A stretch of 5,909 nucleotides of DNA from Solobacterium sp. (GTDB taxonomy: Bacteria > Bacillota_I > Bacilli_A > Erysipelotrichales > Erysipelotrichaceae), in assembly GCA_017536845.1 (NCBI GenBank), contig JAFWCP010000587.1, positions 1 to 5,909 on the forward strand, in the 5' to 3' direction. Below are positions 1 through 5,817 of this stretch, in pieces. Below the pieces are notes generated by a model that searched no databases, had not been told where the DNA came from, and saw only the letters and a program-made list of their open reading frames with translations. The position numbers and the translations under genes are program-made. The stretch's first letter is position 1, and every line of letters starts with the position of its first letter.

Positions 1-531
1 CAGCTCAAAAAGCTCGGTGAATTCTACGCAAAGGCAATCCACGACCTTTACGGCCTTGACTTCGACGTGCTGTTCGGGCCTGCCTATAAAGGCATCCCGC
101 TTTCGGTCATCACCGCCGCCGCCATTTATGAGCTCTACGGCGTGAAAGTCCGTTACTGCTCCAACCGCAAGGAAGAAAAGGACCATGGTGATGCCGGCAT
201 CCTGCTTGGCGCAAAGCTCAAGGACGGCGACCGTGTCATCATGATTGAAGATGTCACCACGTCCGGCAAGTCGATGGAAGAGACCGTCCCTCTGCTGCGG
301 TCCATTGCCGATGTTGAAATCAAGGGTCTGATCGTTTCCCTCAACCGCAACGAAAAGGGCAAGAGCAATATCACCGCCCTCAGGGAAGTTTCACAGCTTT
401 ACGGTTTTCCGACCGGTGCGATTGTCTCAATGCCGGAAGTCGTGGAAATCATGAAGGAGAAGAATCTGCTGGATGAAGACCTTCTGCAGCGGATCGAGGC
501 ATACTACAGACTGTACGGTGCCACAGAATAA
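1..531 (+). CDS. pyrE: Orotate phosphoribosyltransferase, 3' part (start lies outside the window)
   Basis: The frame is open from the first base, so the gene begins upstream; 176 residues are visible of a family that usually has about 205-215. The enzyme joins orotate to PRPP to give orotidine 5'-monophosphate, the fifth step of de novo pyrimidine synthesis, in the cytosol. Visible in order (numbered from the first codon): FGPAYKGIPL at 25-34, typical of bacterial PyrE; the flexible catalytic loop with RKEEKDHG at 56-63; and the PRPP-binding loop VIMIEDVTTSGKS at 79-91, with the acidic pair followed by a Thr/Ser/Gly run. No key residue is missing in this part. An internal CTG at 67 could be mistaken for a start, but the conserved sequence continues upstream of it. 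A hairpin terminator follows the TAA, so pyrE is the last gene of its transcript. Confidence 0.96.
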   Translation, partial: QLKKLGEFYAKAIHDLYGLDFDVLFGPAYKGIPLSVITAAAIYELYGVKVRYCSNRKEEKDHGDAGILLGAKLKDGDRVIMIEDVTTSGKSMEETVPLLRSIADVEIKGLIVSLNRNEKGKSNITALREVSQLYGFPTGAIVSMPEVVEIMKEKNLLDEDLLQRIEAYYRLYGATE

Positions 532-565
532 GGCCATAAAAGGCGTAAGATACCACGGATGGAAC

Positions 566-603
566 AAGGACTGCCTGTGCCCTGTAAGGGAAGCAGTCCT
601 TTT
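566..603 (+). terminator. Intrinsic terminator after pyrE
   Basis: A 9-bp perfect stem, AAGGACTGC (566-574) against GCAGTCCTT (593-601), runs into TTTT. A short inner stem CCCT/AGGG (580-583 with 587-590) folds inside the loop. It lies 35 bases after the pyrE stop, and the T tract on the plus side fits termination of pyrE. Confidence 0.8.
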
Positions 604-612
604 ATGACGGAA

Positions 613-667
613 GAATCTCCAAAGTTTTTGGGGGAAACACCAAAGATAATGGGGGAGATTCTGGGGG
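613..667. repeat. Nested inverted and direct repeat cluster
   Basis: GAATCTCC (613-620) is an exact reverse complement of GGAGATTC (654-661). Between and over these arms are two 17-base direct repeats of form CCAAAGNNNTNGGGGGA... more exactly CCAAAG + 5 bases + GGGGGA, at 619-635 and 640-656, starting 21 bases apart. A partial third copy, GATTCTGGGGG (657-667), resembles GATAATGGGGG (645-655) at 9 of 11 positions. Three GGGGG runs result (630-634, 651-655, 663-667). There is no T tract, so it does not look like a terminator. Closely spaced repeats of this sort occur at insertion-sequence ends and as protein-binding clusters; the match to a particular family is not known to me. Confidence 0.6.
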
Positions 668-693
668 CTTGAGTCACATTAAGTGCTTCTGAA

Positions 694-840
694 TTACACT
701 ACCCGAGAGAGAAATCTTTGAACTTCCGGGCGGAATACTTCCTTTGCAGCAACCATTAGAATTCTTGTATGAATCCGCCAGTATGCACAGGTTCTGGACT
801 TACACTGCGGTGATTCTGATTCGCAAAAATAAGGCTGGCT
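694..840 (-). pseudogene. Short coding-like remnant, unidentified
   Basis: An open stretch of 48 codons lies between two in-frame stops on the minus strand and ends with TAA at 694-696. The translation contains CESESPQCKSRTC followed by YWRIHTRILMVAAKEVF and RPEVQRFLSRVV. The composition is protein-like: amphipathic, with paired Cys residues and an Arg/Lys-rich end. It has no start codon at its beginning and no ribosome binding site, so it would be the C-terminal scrap of a longer gene. Its stop lies about 30 bases from the repeat cluster, as expected if a transposase ended just inside an element terminus. I do not recognise the protein, and chance openness of this length cannot be excluded. 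Confidence 0.3.
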
Positions 841-943
841 TTATCAATGACCCAAGCTGTTTTTGAGTCCATTTTATCAATTAGAATATTAAAGTAGTAT
901 ATTATTGGAAATAATGTCATGAATTTTTGAAAAATAATAATTC

Positions 944-972
944 TTGATTGGGCAATTAATATTGCTTATATT
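944..972 (+). promoter_or_regulatory. Possible promoter of the protease-lipoprotein pair
   Basis: TTGATT (944-949), a 17-base spacer and TTATAT (967-972) give a vegetative-type promoter with a leader of roughly 35 bases before the GGAGG at 1003-1007. A better -10 hexamer, TATAAT, is present at 991-996, but a start from it would fall on the ribosome binding site and it has no well-spaced -35. The choice is therefore uncertain. Confidence 0.35.
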
Positions 973-1012
973 GAGTGACAGAATTTGTTGTATAATATTA
1001 GCGGAGGTAATT

Positions 1013-1568
1013 ATGAAAAAACTTTGTTTGATTTTCATCTCAATCTGTTTTGTAATATGTACTAAAACCGGTATTCACGCTGATTATCCTCTCCAACTTA
1101 TCTTTTCAACATGCAGCGTGGTGTGGGAAATGTAACATATACTGTGAATGGATCAGCCTCAACATATACATCTTATATTAATAGTGCAGCAGATAACCGG
1201 ATGTATACCGGGTGGAGCAATCCAGTTTATATGACAGCTGTTTCCAGTACGTATGGTCCCAATATTGATGTTTATTCGTATTCTGGCTACGATAACACAA
1301 ACGCCTGCACGCTGTTTTATCAAACTGGAGCCACTGCAGTAAATCCTAACACTTCCCAATGGTATTATAATGAGGCTTATTTAAACCTGACTTGCATGAA
1401 TACGATTAAGCAGGAGCCGTGATCAGACATGAGTTCGGCCACTGTTTTGGATTAGCTGATTATAATTCTAATGTAAACAGCATTATGTGTCAGGAATCTG
1501 CTGGCCGGGCTGTGAGCACGGTTCAATGGTGTGATAATGCGGCAATACTGGTTTTATACGGAAGTTGA
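1013..1568 (+). pseudogene. Secreted snapalysin-like zinc metalloprotease (metzincin), broken by two frameshifts
   Basis: Three consecutive pieces in different frames read as one protein of about 185 residues. Piece 1 starts at ATG 1013 after GCGGAGG (spacer about 5) and encodes a signal peptide, MKKLCLIFISICFVICTKTG followed by IHA and an Asp. Piece 2 (from about 1091, ending at TGA 1420-1422) carries the body, with NMQRGVGNVTYTVNG, SAADNRMYTGWSNPVYM and a Trp-Tyr-Tyr-Asn-Glu-Ala-Tyr-Leu-Asn stretch. Piece 3 (from about 1419, ending at TGA 1566-1568) reads VIRHEFGHCFGLADYN, then NSIMCQES. HExxHxxGxxD is the metzincin zinc site with Asp as third ligand, as in snapalysins (family M7); the Met of SIMC (codon 1485) could be the Met-turn. 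Piece 1 to 2 (1084-1110) and piece 2 to 3 (1374-1419) each need one missing base restored, for example in GAG-CC-GTG at 1414-1421. No slippery heptamer is seen at either site. All catalytic residues survive, so the damage is recent or is a sequencing error. Confidence 0.8.
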
Positions 1569-1583
1569 TTCTGGAGGTGTATG

Positions 1584-2309
1584 ATGAAAAAAATATCAAT
1601 CTGTCTGATCACTCTCATGCTTGCCGGCTGCAGTGTTTCTGCCGGCAGTCTCACAGTATCTGAAGAAGCGGAGAGCTTTGCCGTGTCGGAATCGATTGCT
1701 TCCGGAGGGAAATCAGATGATGTTCCTGAATACAAAGATTACAGTGCCGGATACGTCATTGATGATACATCTCTGGTGATTAACGCCGAAGCTGATCATG
1801 TGTTTGATTTCTCTGATCCTGAAATCTTAAAGCAGCACAGCGATTCGATTTTCCTGGGAACGATCATTTCCAAAGACGGTGCAACCGCAATCGGTGATGA
1901 TGGAAGCTTTCTCGGCATTCCCTATACTTTGGGAACCATTGCCGTACAGGAGGTCTATTTAGGAGAAGCAGAACCGGTTGTTTCTTTCCGTCGGGCAGGG
2001 GCGCTCATGCCGCTTGATGCGTATCTGGAAGGTTCGCCACAGGAAAGAAAAGATAAGATCAGATCCCTGCTTAAGGATCCTGACCAGCCGGTGATTGTCT
2101 CTGCTTTTTTCCTGGATGACATAAACCCGCAGGTTGGAAAGACATATCTTTTCCATGCGCTGAAAACGGGTGATCTCTGCACGCTGATCGGCGAAAGATA
2201 TGGCTGCAGGGAAGTGATGATGTCTGACGATACATACTGGCTGGCCGATCCGGCTGAAGAAGAAAGAAACATCACTCTGGAAGCATATTTGGATGCGTAT
2301 GTCCGGTAA
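1584..2309 (+). CDS. Predicted lipoprotein of unknown function
   Basis: The product of 241 residues begins MKKISICLITLMLAGCSV: a short basic start, a hydrophobic stretch and lipobox LAGC with the lipidated Cys at residue 16, so it should be anchored on the outer face of the membrane. A Ser/Glu-rich linker follows (about 17-55), then an apparently globular domain containing SDSIFLGTIISKDG, GIPYTLGTIAVQEVYLGEAEPV and QVGKTYLF. Alternating hydrophobic residues there suggest a beta-rich fold; I do not recognise the family by name. ATG 1581 is also in frame, but GGAGG at 1573-1577 lies only 3 bases from it and 6 from ATG 1584, so 1584 is preferred. The gene starts about 15 bases after the protease remnant and no promoter lies between, so both probably share a transcript. 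A role as partner, inhibitor or immunity factor of the protease is possible but unproven. A strong terminator follows. Confidence 0.85.
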   Translation: MKKISICLITLMLAGCSVSAGSLTVSEEAESFAVSESIASGGKSDDVPEYKDYSAGYVIDDTSLVINAEADHVFDFSDPEILKQHSDSIFLGTIISKDGATAIGDDGSFLGIPYTLGTIAVQEVYLGEAEPVVSFRRAGALMPLDAYLEGSPQERKDKIRSLLKDPDQPVIVSAFFLDDINPQVGKTYLFHALKTGDLCTLIGERYGCREVMMSDDTYWLADPAEEERNITLEAYLDAYVR

Positions 2310-2340
2310 ACGTGCTTCCGCAGTTACAGCATCATTGCTG

Positions 2341-2371
2341 CCCGCCTGTCATGACAGGCGGGTCTTTTCTT
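2341..2371 (+). terminator. Intrinsic terminator after the lipoprotein gene
   Basis: A perfect 22-bp palindrome spans 2341-2362. As a hairpin it gives CCCGCCTG (2341-2348) paired with CAGGCGGG (2355-2362) around loop TCATGA, followed by the T-rich tail TCTTTTCTT. It lies 31 bases after the lipoprotein stop and insulates rpsB from upstream transcription. Confidence 0.93.
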
Positions 2372-2392
2372 AAGTGACATGAACAGAAAGAT

Positions 2393-2434
2393 TTTTGATC
2401 AAAACAGTCCATTTTGTGCTTGCTTATGATCATA
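2393..2434. promoter_or_regulatory. Two TGATCA-centred palindromes at the rpsB promoter
   Basis: TTTTGATCAAAA (2393-2404) and TATGATCATA (2425-2434) are perfect palindromes whose centres are 31 bases apart, about three helical turns. The second lies in the spacer of the proposed rpsB promoter. This arrangement would suit a dimeric regulator binding on one face of the DNA, but no regulator is known here and AT-rich palindromes of this length can arise by chance. Confidence 0.3.
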
Positions 2435-2449
2435 GAAGCAGTATATAAT
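2420..2449 (+). promoter_or_regulatory. Promoter of rpsB-tsf
   Basis: TTGCTT (2420-2425), an 18-base spacer and a consensus TATAAT (2444-2449) form a vegetative promoter. The expected transcription start is near 2456, giving a 5' leader of about 135 bases. It stands just after the terminator of the preceding gene, as expected for an independent operon. Confidence 0.65.
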
Positions 2450-2455
2450 AATTTT

Positions 2456-2591
2456 CGGCATCTTCATGTCGTTTTATTTGTGAAGATGTAACAACTCACA
2501 CAGTGGATTCACTTTCCCGTGCATGCATTGGCATGTTGATTGTGCTCGAAGCTGTGGCGGAAAACAACGGAAAGAGAGGTAAACAAATTTT
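2456..2591 (+). promoter_or_regulatory. Structured 5' leader of rpsB, candidate autoregulatory element
   Basis: The leader contains hairpin CATCTTCA (2459-2466) with TGAAGATG (2481-2488), and a second hairpin CATGC-ATTG-GCATG (2522-2535). A longer-range pairing CACAG (2499-2503) with CTGTG (2552-2556) would enclose the second. No T tract follows any of these, so it is not an attenuator of the terminator type. Ribosomal protein S2 represses its own operon through the leader in gamma-proteobacteria; a similar role here is inference only, and I cannot match this leader to a described family. Confidence 0.4.
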
Positions 2592-3551
2592 ATGGCTGTT
2601 GTTTCAATGAGGAAAATGCTGGAGAACGGCGTTCATTTCGGTCATCAGACACGTAAGTGGAACCCGAGAATGAGACCGTACATCTACACAGCAAAGAATG
2701 GCGTCTACATCATCGATCTCGAAAAGACAAGAGAAGAGCTTGAAAAGGCTTATGCGGAAATCAAGAGAATCACCGAAGACGGCGGCAAGATCCTGTTTGT
2801 CGGCACAAAGAAGCAGGCACAGGCCACCATCCTGGAAGAAGCTCTGCGTTCCGGCAGCTTCTATGTCAACCAGAGATGGCTGGGCGGCACATTAACAAAC
2901 TACCGCACCATCCAGAAGTCCATCAAGAAGCTTCTCGAAATCGAAGAGATGGAAACAAGCGGAACCATCAACCGTTACACGAAGAAGGAACAGGCTCAGC
3001 TGCTCAAGAAGAAGGAAAGACTCGACAACTTCCTCGGCGGCATCAAGGAAATGAAGAAGCTTCCTGATGCAATCTTCGTCGTCGACCCGCTGGAAGAACA
3101 CAACGCGGTTGCCGAAGCGAAGAAGCTCAATATCCCGGTATTCGCGTTAATCGATACCAATGCCGACCCGACAAGCGTCGACTATCCGATTCCTTCCAAT
3201 GACGATGCGCTGCGTTCCGTCAAACTGATGGTCAGCCTGATTGCGGATGCCGTAGTTGAAGCAAAGGGCGGTGTGCTGGAAAATGCGTACCAGGAAGACG
3301 AGACTGTTGAAGACATCACCATGAAGGATGTCATCATCAATGTCGAACAGCAGGCGGCTGAATACGAAAAGAGAAGAAGACAGAAGTATGAAGAGCGCCG
3401 TGCTCAGATGCAGCAGCGTCGTTACAACGGCGAGCGCAGAGTCTTCAGAAGAGACGGCAACGGCACACGTGCAAAGGCAGAAGCTGCAGCTGAAAACACT
3501 GCTCCGGCAGAAGCTGCTGCAGAAGCACCGAAACAGGAGGTAACTGAATAA
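2592..3551 (+). CDS. rpsB: 30S ribosomal protein S2 with a long C-terminal extension
   Basis: S2 binds late in 30S assembly between head and body and is needed for S1 docking and mRNA binding where S1 is present. The 319-residue product begins [20 protein letters not shown], with the family hallmarks [20 protein letters not shown] (13-32), [14 protein letters not shown] (94-107), [12 protein letters not shown] (162-173) and [13 protein letters not shown] (181-193). The S2 core ends near residue 227; ordinary S2 proteins have about 230-260 residues. The extra 90 or so comprise an acidic link (about 230-242), a Lys/Arg-rich stretch likely to be helical (253-288) and an Ala/Glu tail (293-317). 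The start follows AGAGAGG at 2573-2579, a somewhat long spacer of 12. The stop TAA overlaps the ATG of tsf by one base, so the two are probably translationally coupled. Transcription should start from the promoter at 2420-2449. Confidence 0.97.
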   Translation: MAVVSMRKMLENGVHFGHQTRKWNPRMRPYIYTAKNGVYIIDLEKTREELEKAYAEIKRITEDGGKILFVGTKKQAQATILEEALRSGSFYVNQRWLGGTLTNYRTIQKSIKKLLEIEEMETSGTINRYTKKEQAQLLKKKERLDNFLGGIKEMKKLPDAIFVVDPLEEHNAVAEAKKLNIPVFALIDTNADPTSVDYPIPSNDDALRSVKLMVSLIADAVVEAKGGVLENAYQEDETVEDITMKDVIINVEQQAAEYEKRRRQKYEERRAQMQQRRYNGERRVFRRDGNGTRAKAEAAAENTAPAEAAAEAPKQEVTE

Positions 3552-4435
3552 TGGCTATCAGTGCAAAACAGGTTAAAGAACTGCGTGAAATGACCGGCGC
3601 AGGCATGATGGACTGCAAGAACGCTCTGTCCGCAACCGACGGCGACATCAAGAAGGCAATTGACTGGCTCCGTGAAAAGGGCATTGCCAAGGCTGAAAAG
3701 AAGTCCGGCAGAATCGCTGCGGAAGGTCTGGCACGTGTTCTCATCGACGGCAACAAGGCTGTTGTTGTTGAAATCAACTCTGAGACAGACTTCGTCGCCA
3801 AGAACGACAAGTTCCTCACACTGCTTGACACCACGCTTGCAACAATCATGAACAGCGATGCTGAAACTGTTGAACAGGCTCTTGCTCTGGCAACAGCTGA
3901 CGGCACACTGAACGACACTGTCATCAACGCGACAGCAGTCATCGGCGAAAAGATCACTCTGAGAAGATTCGCCAGACTCGTCAAGTCCGATGATGAACTG
4001 TTCGGCACCTATACCCACCAGGGCGGCAGAATCGTTGCTGTCGCGGTTGTCAAGGGTACAGACGCTCAGGTTGCCAAGGAAATGGCCATGCAGATTGCTT
4101 CCATGAACCCGACATACGTTTCCAGAAACGATATGCCGCAGGAAATCATTGACCACGAAAGAGAAATCCTGAAGGCCCAGGTTGCCAATGACGAATCACT
4201 GGCTTCCAAGCCTGACAAGGTCAAGGCCGGCATCGTTGAAGGCCGTCTGTCCAAGAACCTCATGGATATGTGCCTTGTTGACCAGGAATTCTTCCTCGAT
4301 ACAAACATGAAGGTCGGTGCTTACCTGAAGGAAAAGGGCTGCTCGGTCAGAACTTTCGTCAAGTACACAGTCGGCGAAGGCATCGAGAAGAAGGAAGAGA
4401 ACTTCGCGGAAGAAGTCGCGAAGATGGCTGCTTAA
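3551..4435 (+). CDS. tsf: Translation elongation factor Ts
   Basis: EF-Ts releases GDP from EF-Tu so that it can be recharged with GTP during elongation. The 294-residue length is normal for Firmicutes. An N-terminal UBA-like domain (about 1-50) carries the signature LREMTGAGMMDCKNAL (11-26); the core follows with VEINSETDFVAKND (73-86), whose Thr-Asp-Phe-Val motif inserts into EF-Tu to disturb the Mg/GDP site. The C-terminal part includes DQEFFLDTNMKVG, then a helical end. The initiation codon shares its A with the rpsB stop (TAATG), and AGGAGG at 3535-3540 gives a spacer of 10, so re-initiation after rpsB is likely. A hairpin terminator follows at once; pyrH is not co-transcribed, unlike in many bacteria. 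Confidence 0.98.
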   Translation: MAISAKQVKELREMTGAGMMDCKNALSATDGDIKKAIDWLREKGIAKAEKKSGRIAAEGLARVLIDGNKAVVVEINSETDFVAKNDKFLTLLDTTLATIMNSDAETVEQALALATADGTLNDTVINATAVIGEKITLRRFARLVKSDDELFGTYTHQGGRIVAVAVVKGTDAQVAKEMAMQIASMNPTYVSRNDMPQEIIDHEREILKAQVANDESLASKPDKVKAGIVEGRLSKNLMDMCLVDQEFFLDTNMKVGAYLKEKGCSVRTFVKYTVGEGIEKKEENFAEEVAKMAA

Positions 4436-4452
4436 TTCTGAAAACCGAAGAA

Positions 4453-4487
4453 AAGGGAATCCGCGTAAAGCAGATTCCTTTTTTTCT
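4453..4487 (+). terminator. Intrinsic terminator of rpsB-tsf
   Basis: GGAATC (4456-4461) pairs with GATTCC (4473-4478), extended by one G-U and several A-U pairs, and is followed directly by seven T (4479-4485). It begins about 20 bases after the tsf stop. In the other direction it ends in CCCTTTTCTT, so it could also act weakly on minus-strand transcripts. Confidence 0.9.
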
Positions 4488-4501
4488 TTCCGGGAATATG
4501 A

Positions 4502-4544
4502 AAACTGCCGGTCAGGCATCCCATATGGAGCAGACCGGCAGTTT
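4502..4544 (-). terminator. Terminator of the minus-strand gppA-glsB pair, possibly bidirectional
   Basis: A perfect 12-bp stem pairs AAACTGCCGGTC (4502-4513) with GACCGGCAGTTT (4533-4544). Read on the minus strand it comes 20 bases after the small membrane-protein gene and ends in TTTT. Read on the plus strand it is followed by a T-rich stretch (4542-4554), so it could back up the tsf terminator. Confidence 0.85.
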
Positions 4545-4564
4545 CTCTGTTTTTGCAGACCGTC

Positions 4565-4819
4565 TTACTTCTTGATGAATTTCTGGTAGACGTAAATCAC
4601 GATCACCGCCCCGATGACGGCGAAGATCAGGTTGCCGATATAGCCTGTTGCCTTTAAGCCGACCAGGCTTCCGACCAGTGTGCCGACGATGCCGCCCAGG
4701 ATGCCCAGGAAGCAGTTCTGCACGATATTTGAGTTATCGACTTTCATCAGTCCCGCTGCCAGGTAACCGGCAATTGCACCGACGATCAGATCCATGATCA
4801 GCATGATGAATAATGTCAT
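4565..4819 (-). CDS. GlsB/YeaQ/YmgE-type small membrane protein
   Basis: The 84-residue product is almost wholly hydrophobic, with three likely membrane helices at about 3-24, 33-54 and 60-80 and a basic end (YQKFIKK). Glycine-zipper spacing is clear in GAIAGYLAAGLM and GILGGIVGTLVGSLVG, the pattern of the family once called transglycosylase-associated (Pfam PF04226). Members are stress-induced membrane proteins in Gram-negative and Gram-positive bacteria; the biochemical role is not established. AGGAGG (4833-4828, spacer 8) fixes the start. The gene lies 83 bases downstream of the phosphatase gene on the same strand, so it may be read from that promoter, from its own, or from both. Family placement rests on size, topology and glycine pattern. 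Confidence 0.88.
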   Translation of the reverse strand: MTLFIMLIMDLIVGAIAGYLAAGLMKVDNSNIVQNCFLGILGGIVGTLVGSLVGLKATGYIGNLIFAVIGAVIVIYVYQKFIKK

Positions 4820-4847
4820 TTATCGTACCTCCTTTGTGTACGGATTT

Positions 4848-4876
4848 ATTGTATCACACTCATCGCTATACGAAAG
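4848..4876 (-). promoter_or_regulatory. Possible promoter of the small membrane-protein gene
   Basis: On the minus strand TACAAT (4853-4848) is a good -10 hexamer placed about 29 bases before the start codon. The region expected to hold the -35 (about 4870-4876) reads CTTTCG or TTTCGT and is poor, so the promoter would be weak or need an activator or another sigma factor. Confidence 0.3.
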
Positions 4877-4902
4877 AGATGTGCCATGATCTTAAGAAAA
4901 AA

Positions 4903-5775
4903 TCAAGATTCATTTCCAATGACGTAATGAAGCAGGAAGCCTTCCCGGATCCCGGTATCCGAATAGTGGATGGTTTCCGCCTGATAAAAGTCAGCGATTT
5001 CCAGGATCATATGCAGGCCCGGCAGAAAGACCTTCCGGCGGGCAGGGTCAACGCGTTTCAGGAAAGCGGCTGTGGCCAGAGGATCATTGGCCTGAATGTC
5101 TTCAAAGATCTTCCGCAGCTTCGCCACCGGCATGACACTTCCTGTCTGATAGAGCGTATCACACACAAAGGACGCGTAGCGGCAGGTGCCGCCGATCCCG
5201 ACAAGATGGCTGCAGACAGTCTTCAGGCTGGGATACTGTGCTGCGGCAAGTTCGATTTCCTTACGGCACTCGGGCGTATCCAGCGGCAGGTGGGCCAGGC
5301 GCACACAGCCAAGGTGAAAGCTCATCGCATCAATGATTTCGCCGTCGGCAAAAGAGATCAGCTCGGTTGAGCCGCCGCCGACATCAAAGGCGATGCCGTC
5401 TTTGATGTCAGCCACGGAAAGCCGTGAGCCGTAAAAATCACAGGCCGCTTCCTCATAGCCGGTCAGCGGATGGATGACAAAGCCGGTTTCCGCCAGGGCG
5501 TCCACCAGTTCCTGCACATTTTCAATGCGGCAGGGCTCGGTGATATCAGCGTGCATGACTGTCACACCACACTCTAACGCCTTGTCCTTGTATTCAAACA
5601 GCACTTTCTGGGTCCGTATGATGCCTTCTTTGTCCATGATGCCGTCATGGACATAGTCGATCAGGTGGACAGGCCGGGAATCATGAAACCTGACAGCAGG
5701 CCTGCCGTCCTGCATTTCATAGATGATCAGTACAACCGTATTGGAACCGATATCAGCAATTGCGTATTCTGACAT
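4903..5775 (-). CDS. Ppx/GppA-family phosphatase (exopolyphosphatase or pppGpp phosphohydrolase type)
   Basis: Proteins of this ASKHA-fold family remove terminal phosphates from polyphosphate or convert pppGpp to ppGpp, linking phosphate stores to the stringent response. The 290-residue product is the short two-subdomain form of about 300 residues, without the C-terminal HD domain of E. coli Ppx. Motifs: phosphate-1 loop ADIGSNTVVL (7-16), GYEEAACDFYG (106-116) with the acidic pair expected for catalysis, phosphate-2 loop FDVGGGSTELISF (130-142), VGIGGTCRY (192-200) and YSDTGIREGFLL (271-282). The frame extends 19 codons further upstream, but AAGGGGG (5790-5784, spacer 8) and the start of homology at MSEYAIADIGSNT choose ATG 5775. 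The usual Ala-Thr-Ala-Arg motif near residue 80 reads TEPCRIENV, a noticeable departure. It diverges from pyrH and precedes the small membrane-protein gene. Sequence alone does not separate Ppx from GppA activity. Confidence 0.93.
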   Translation of the reverse strand: MSEYAIADIGSNTVVLIIYEMQDGRPAVRFHDSRPVHLIDYVHDGIMDKEGIIRTQKVLFEYKDKALECGVTVMHADITEPCRIENVQELVDALAETGFVIHPLTGYEEAACDFYGSRLSVADIKDGIAFDVGGGSTELISFADGEIIDAMSFHLGCVRLAHLPLDTPECRKEIELAAAQYPSLKTVCSHLVGIGGTCRYASFVCDTLYQTGSVMPVAKLRKIFEDIQANDPLATAAFLKRVDPARRKVFLPGLHMILEIADFYQAETIHYSDTGIREGFLLHYVIGNES

Positions 5776-5791
5776 GAATTCAACCCCCTTG

Positions 5792-5817
5792 TTTATAATG
5801 ATAACAAAAATTGTCAA
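5792..5817 (-). promoter_or_regulatory. Possible promoter of the Ppx/GppA gene
   Basis: On the minus strand a consensus TTGACA (5817-5812) is followed by TATAAA (5797-5792). The spacer is only 14 bases, shorter than the usual 16-18, so the true pairing may differ. The TTGACA overlaps the -35 of the divergent pyrH promoter. Confidence 0.35.

Larger units (their letters stand above)
604..1012. other. Gene-poor interval between pyrE and the broken protease gene
   Basis: No intact gene of convincing size is present on either strand. The left part holds the repeat cluster and the short minus-strand remnant described separately. A 38-codon ATG frame on the minus strand, about 755-871 (MDSKTAWVIDK...), overlaps the remnant in another frame and has no ribosome binding site, so it is not called. 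From about 850 onward the sequence becomes strongly AT-rich and looks like promoter DNA for the next gene. No tRNA or structured RNA was recognised. Confidence 0.6.

Noticed and set aside
630..667. G-quadruplex from the GGGGG runs
   Set aside because: Only three runs are present in the cluster; a four-tract intramolecular fold is not supported.
1084..1420. Programmed -1 frameshifting in the protease gene
   Set aside because: Neither junction has an X-XXY-YYZ slippery heptamer or an obvious stimulatory stem, and two such events in one short gene would be unlikely.
1111..1422. The 103-codon frame from ATG 1111 as an independent small protein
   Set aside because: It has no ribosome binding site, its conserved sequence extends upstream of the ATG (a Tyr-Leu-Phe-Asn stretch), and it continues in another frame into the HEFGH segment, so it is the middle of one broken gene.
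1955..2275. Minus-strand open frames of 106 and 65 codons inside the lipoprotein gene
   Set aside because: They are shadows of a gene that has its own ribosome binding site, signal peptide and lipobox.
3422..4156. Minus-strand open frame of 244 codons across the end of rpsB and the start of tsf, with a second of 187 codons in another frame
   Set aside because: Both are antisense to two highly conserved genes, are Ser/Cys/Val-rich as expected of mirror frames, and have no ribosome binding site or recognisable motif.
4885..4915. Terminator between the Ppx/GppA gene and the small membrane-protein gene
   Set aside because: On the minus strand ATCTT and AAGAT flank a T-rich loop, but the stem is only about 5 bp and AT-rich, and no T tract follows it.
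4813..5370. Plus-strand open frame of 185 codons
   Set aside because: It is antisense to the Ppx/GppA gene, whose motifs are unmistakable, and its translation shows no family features.
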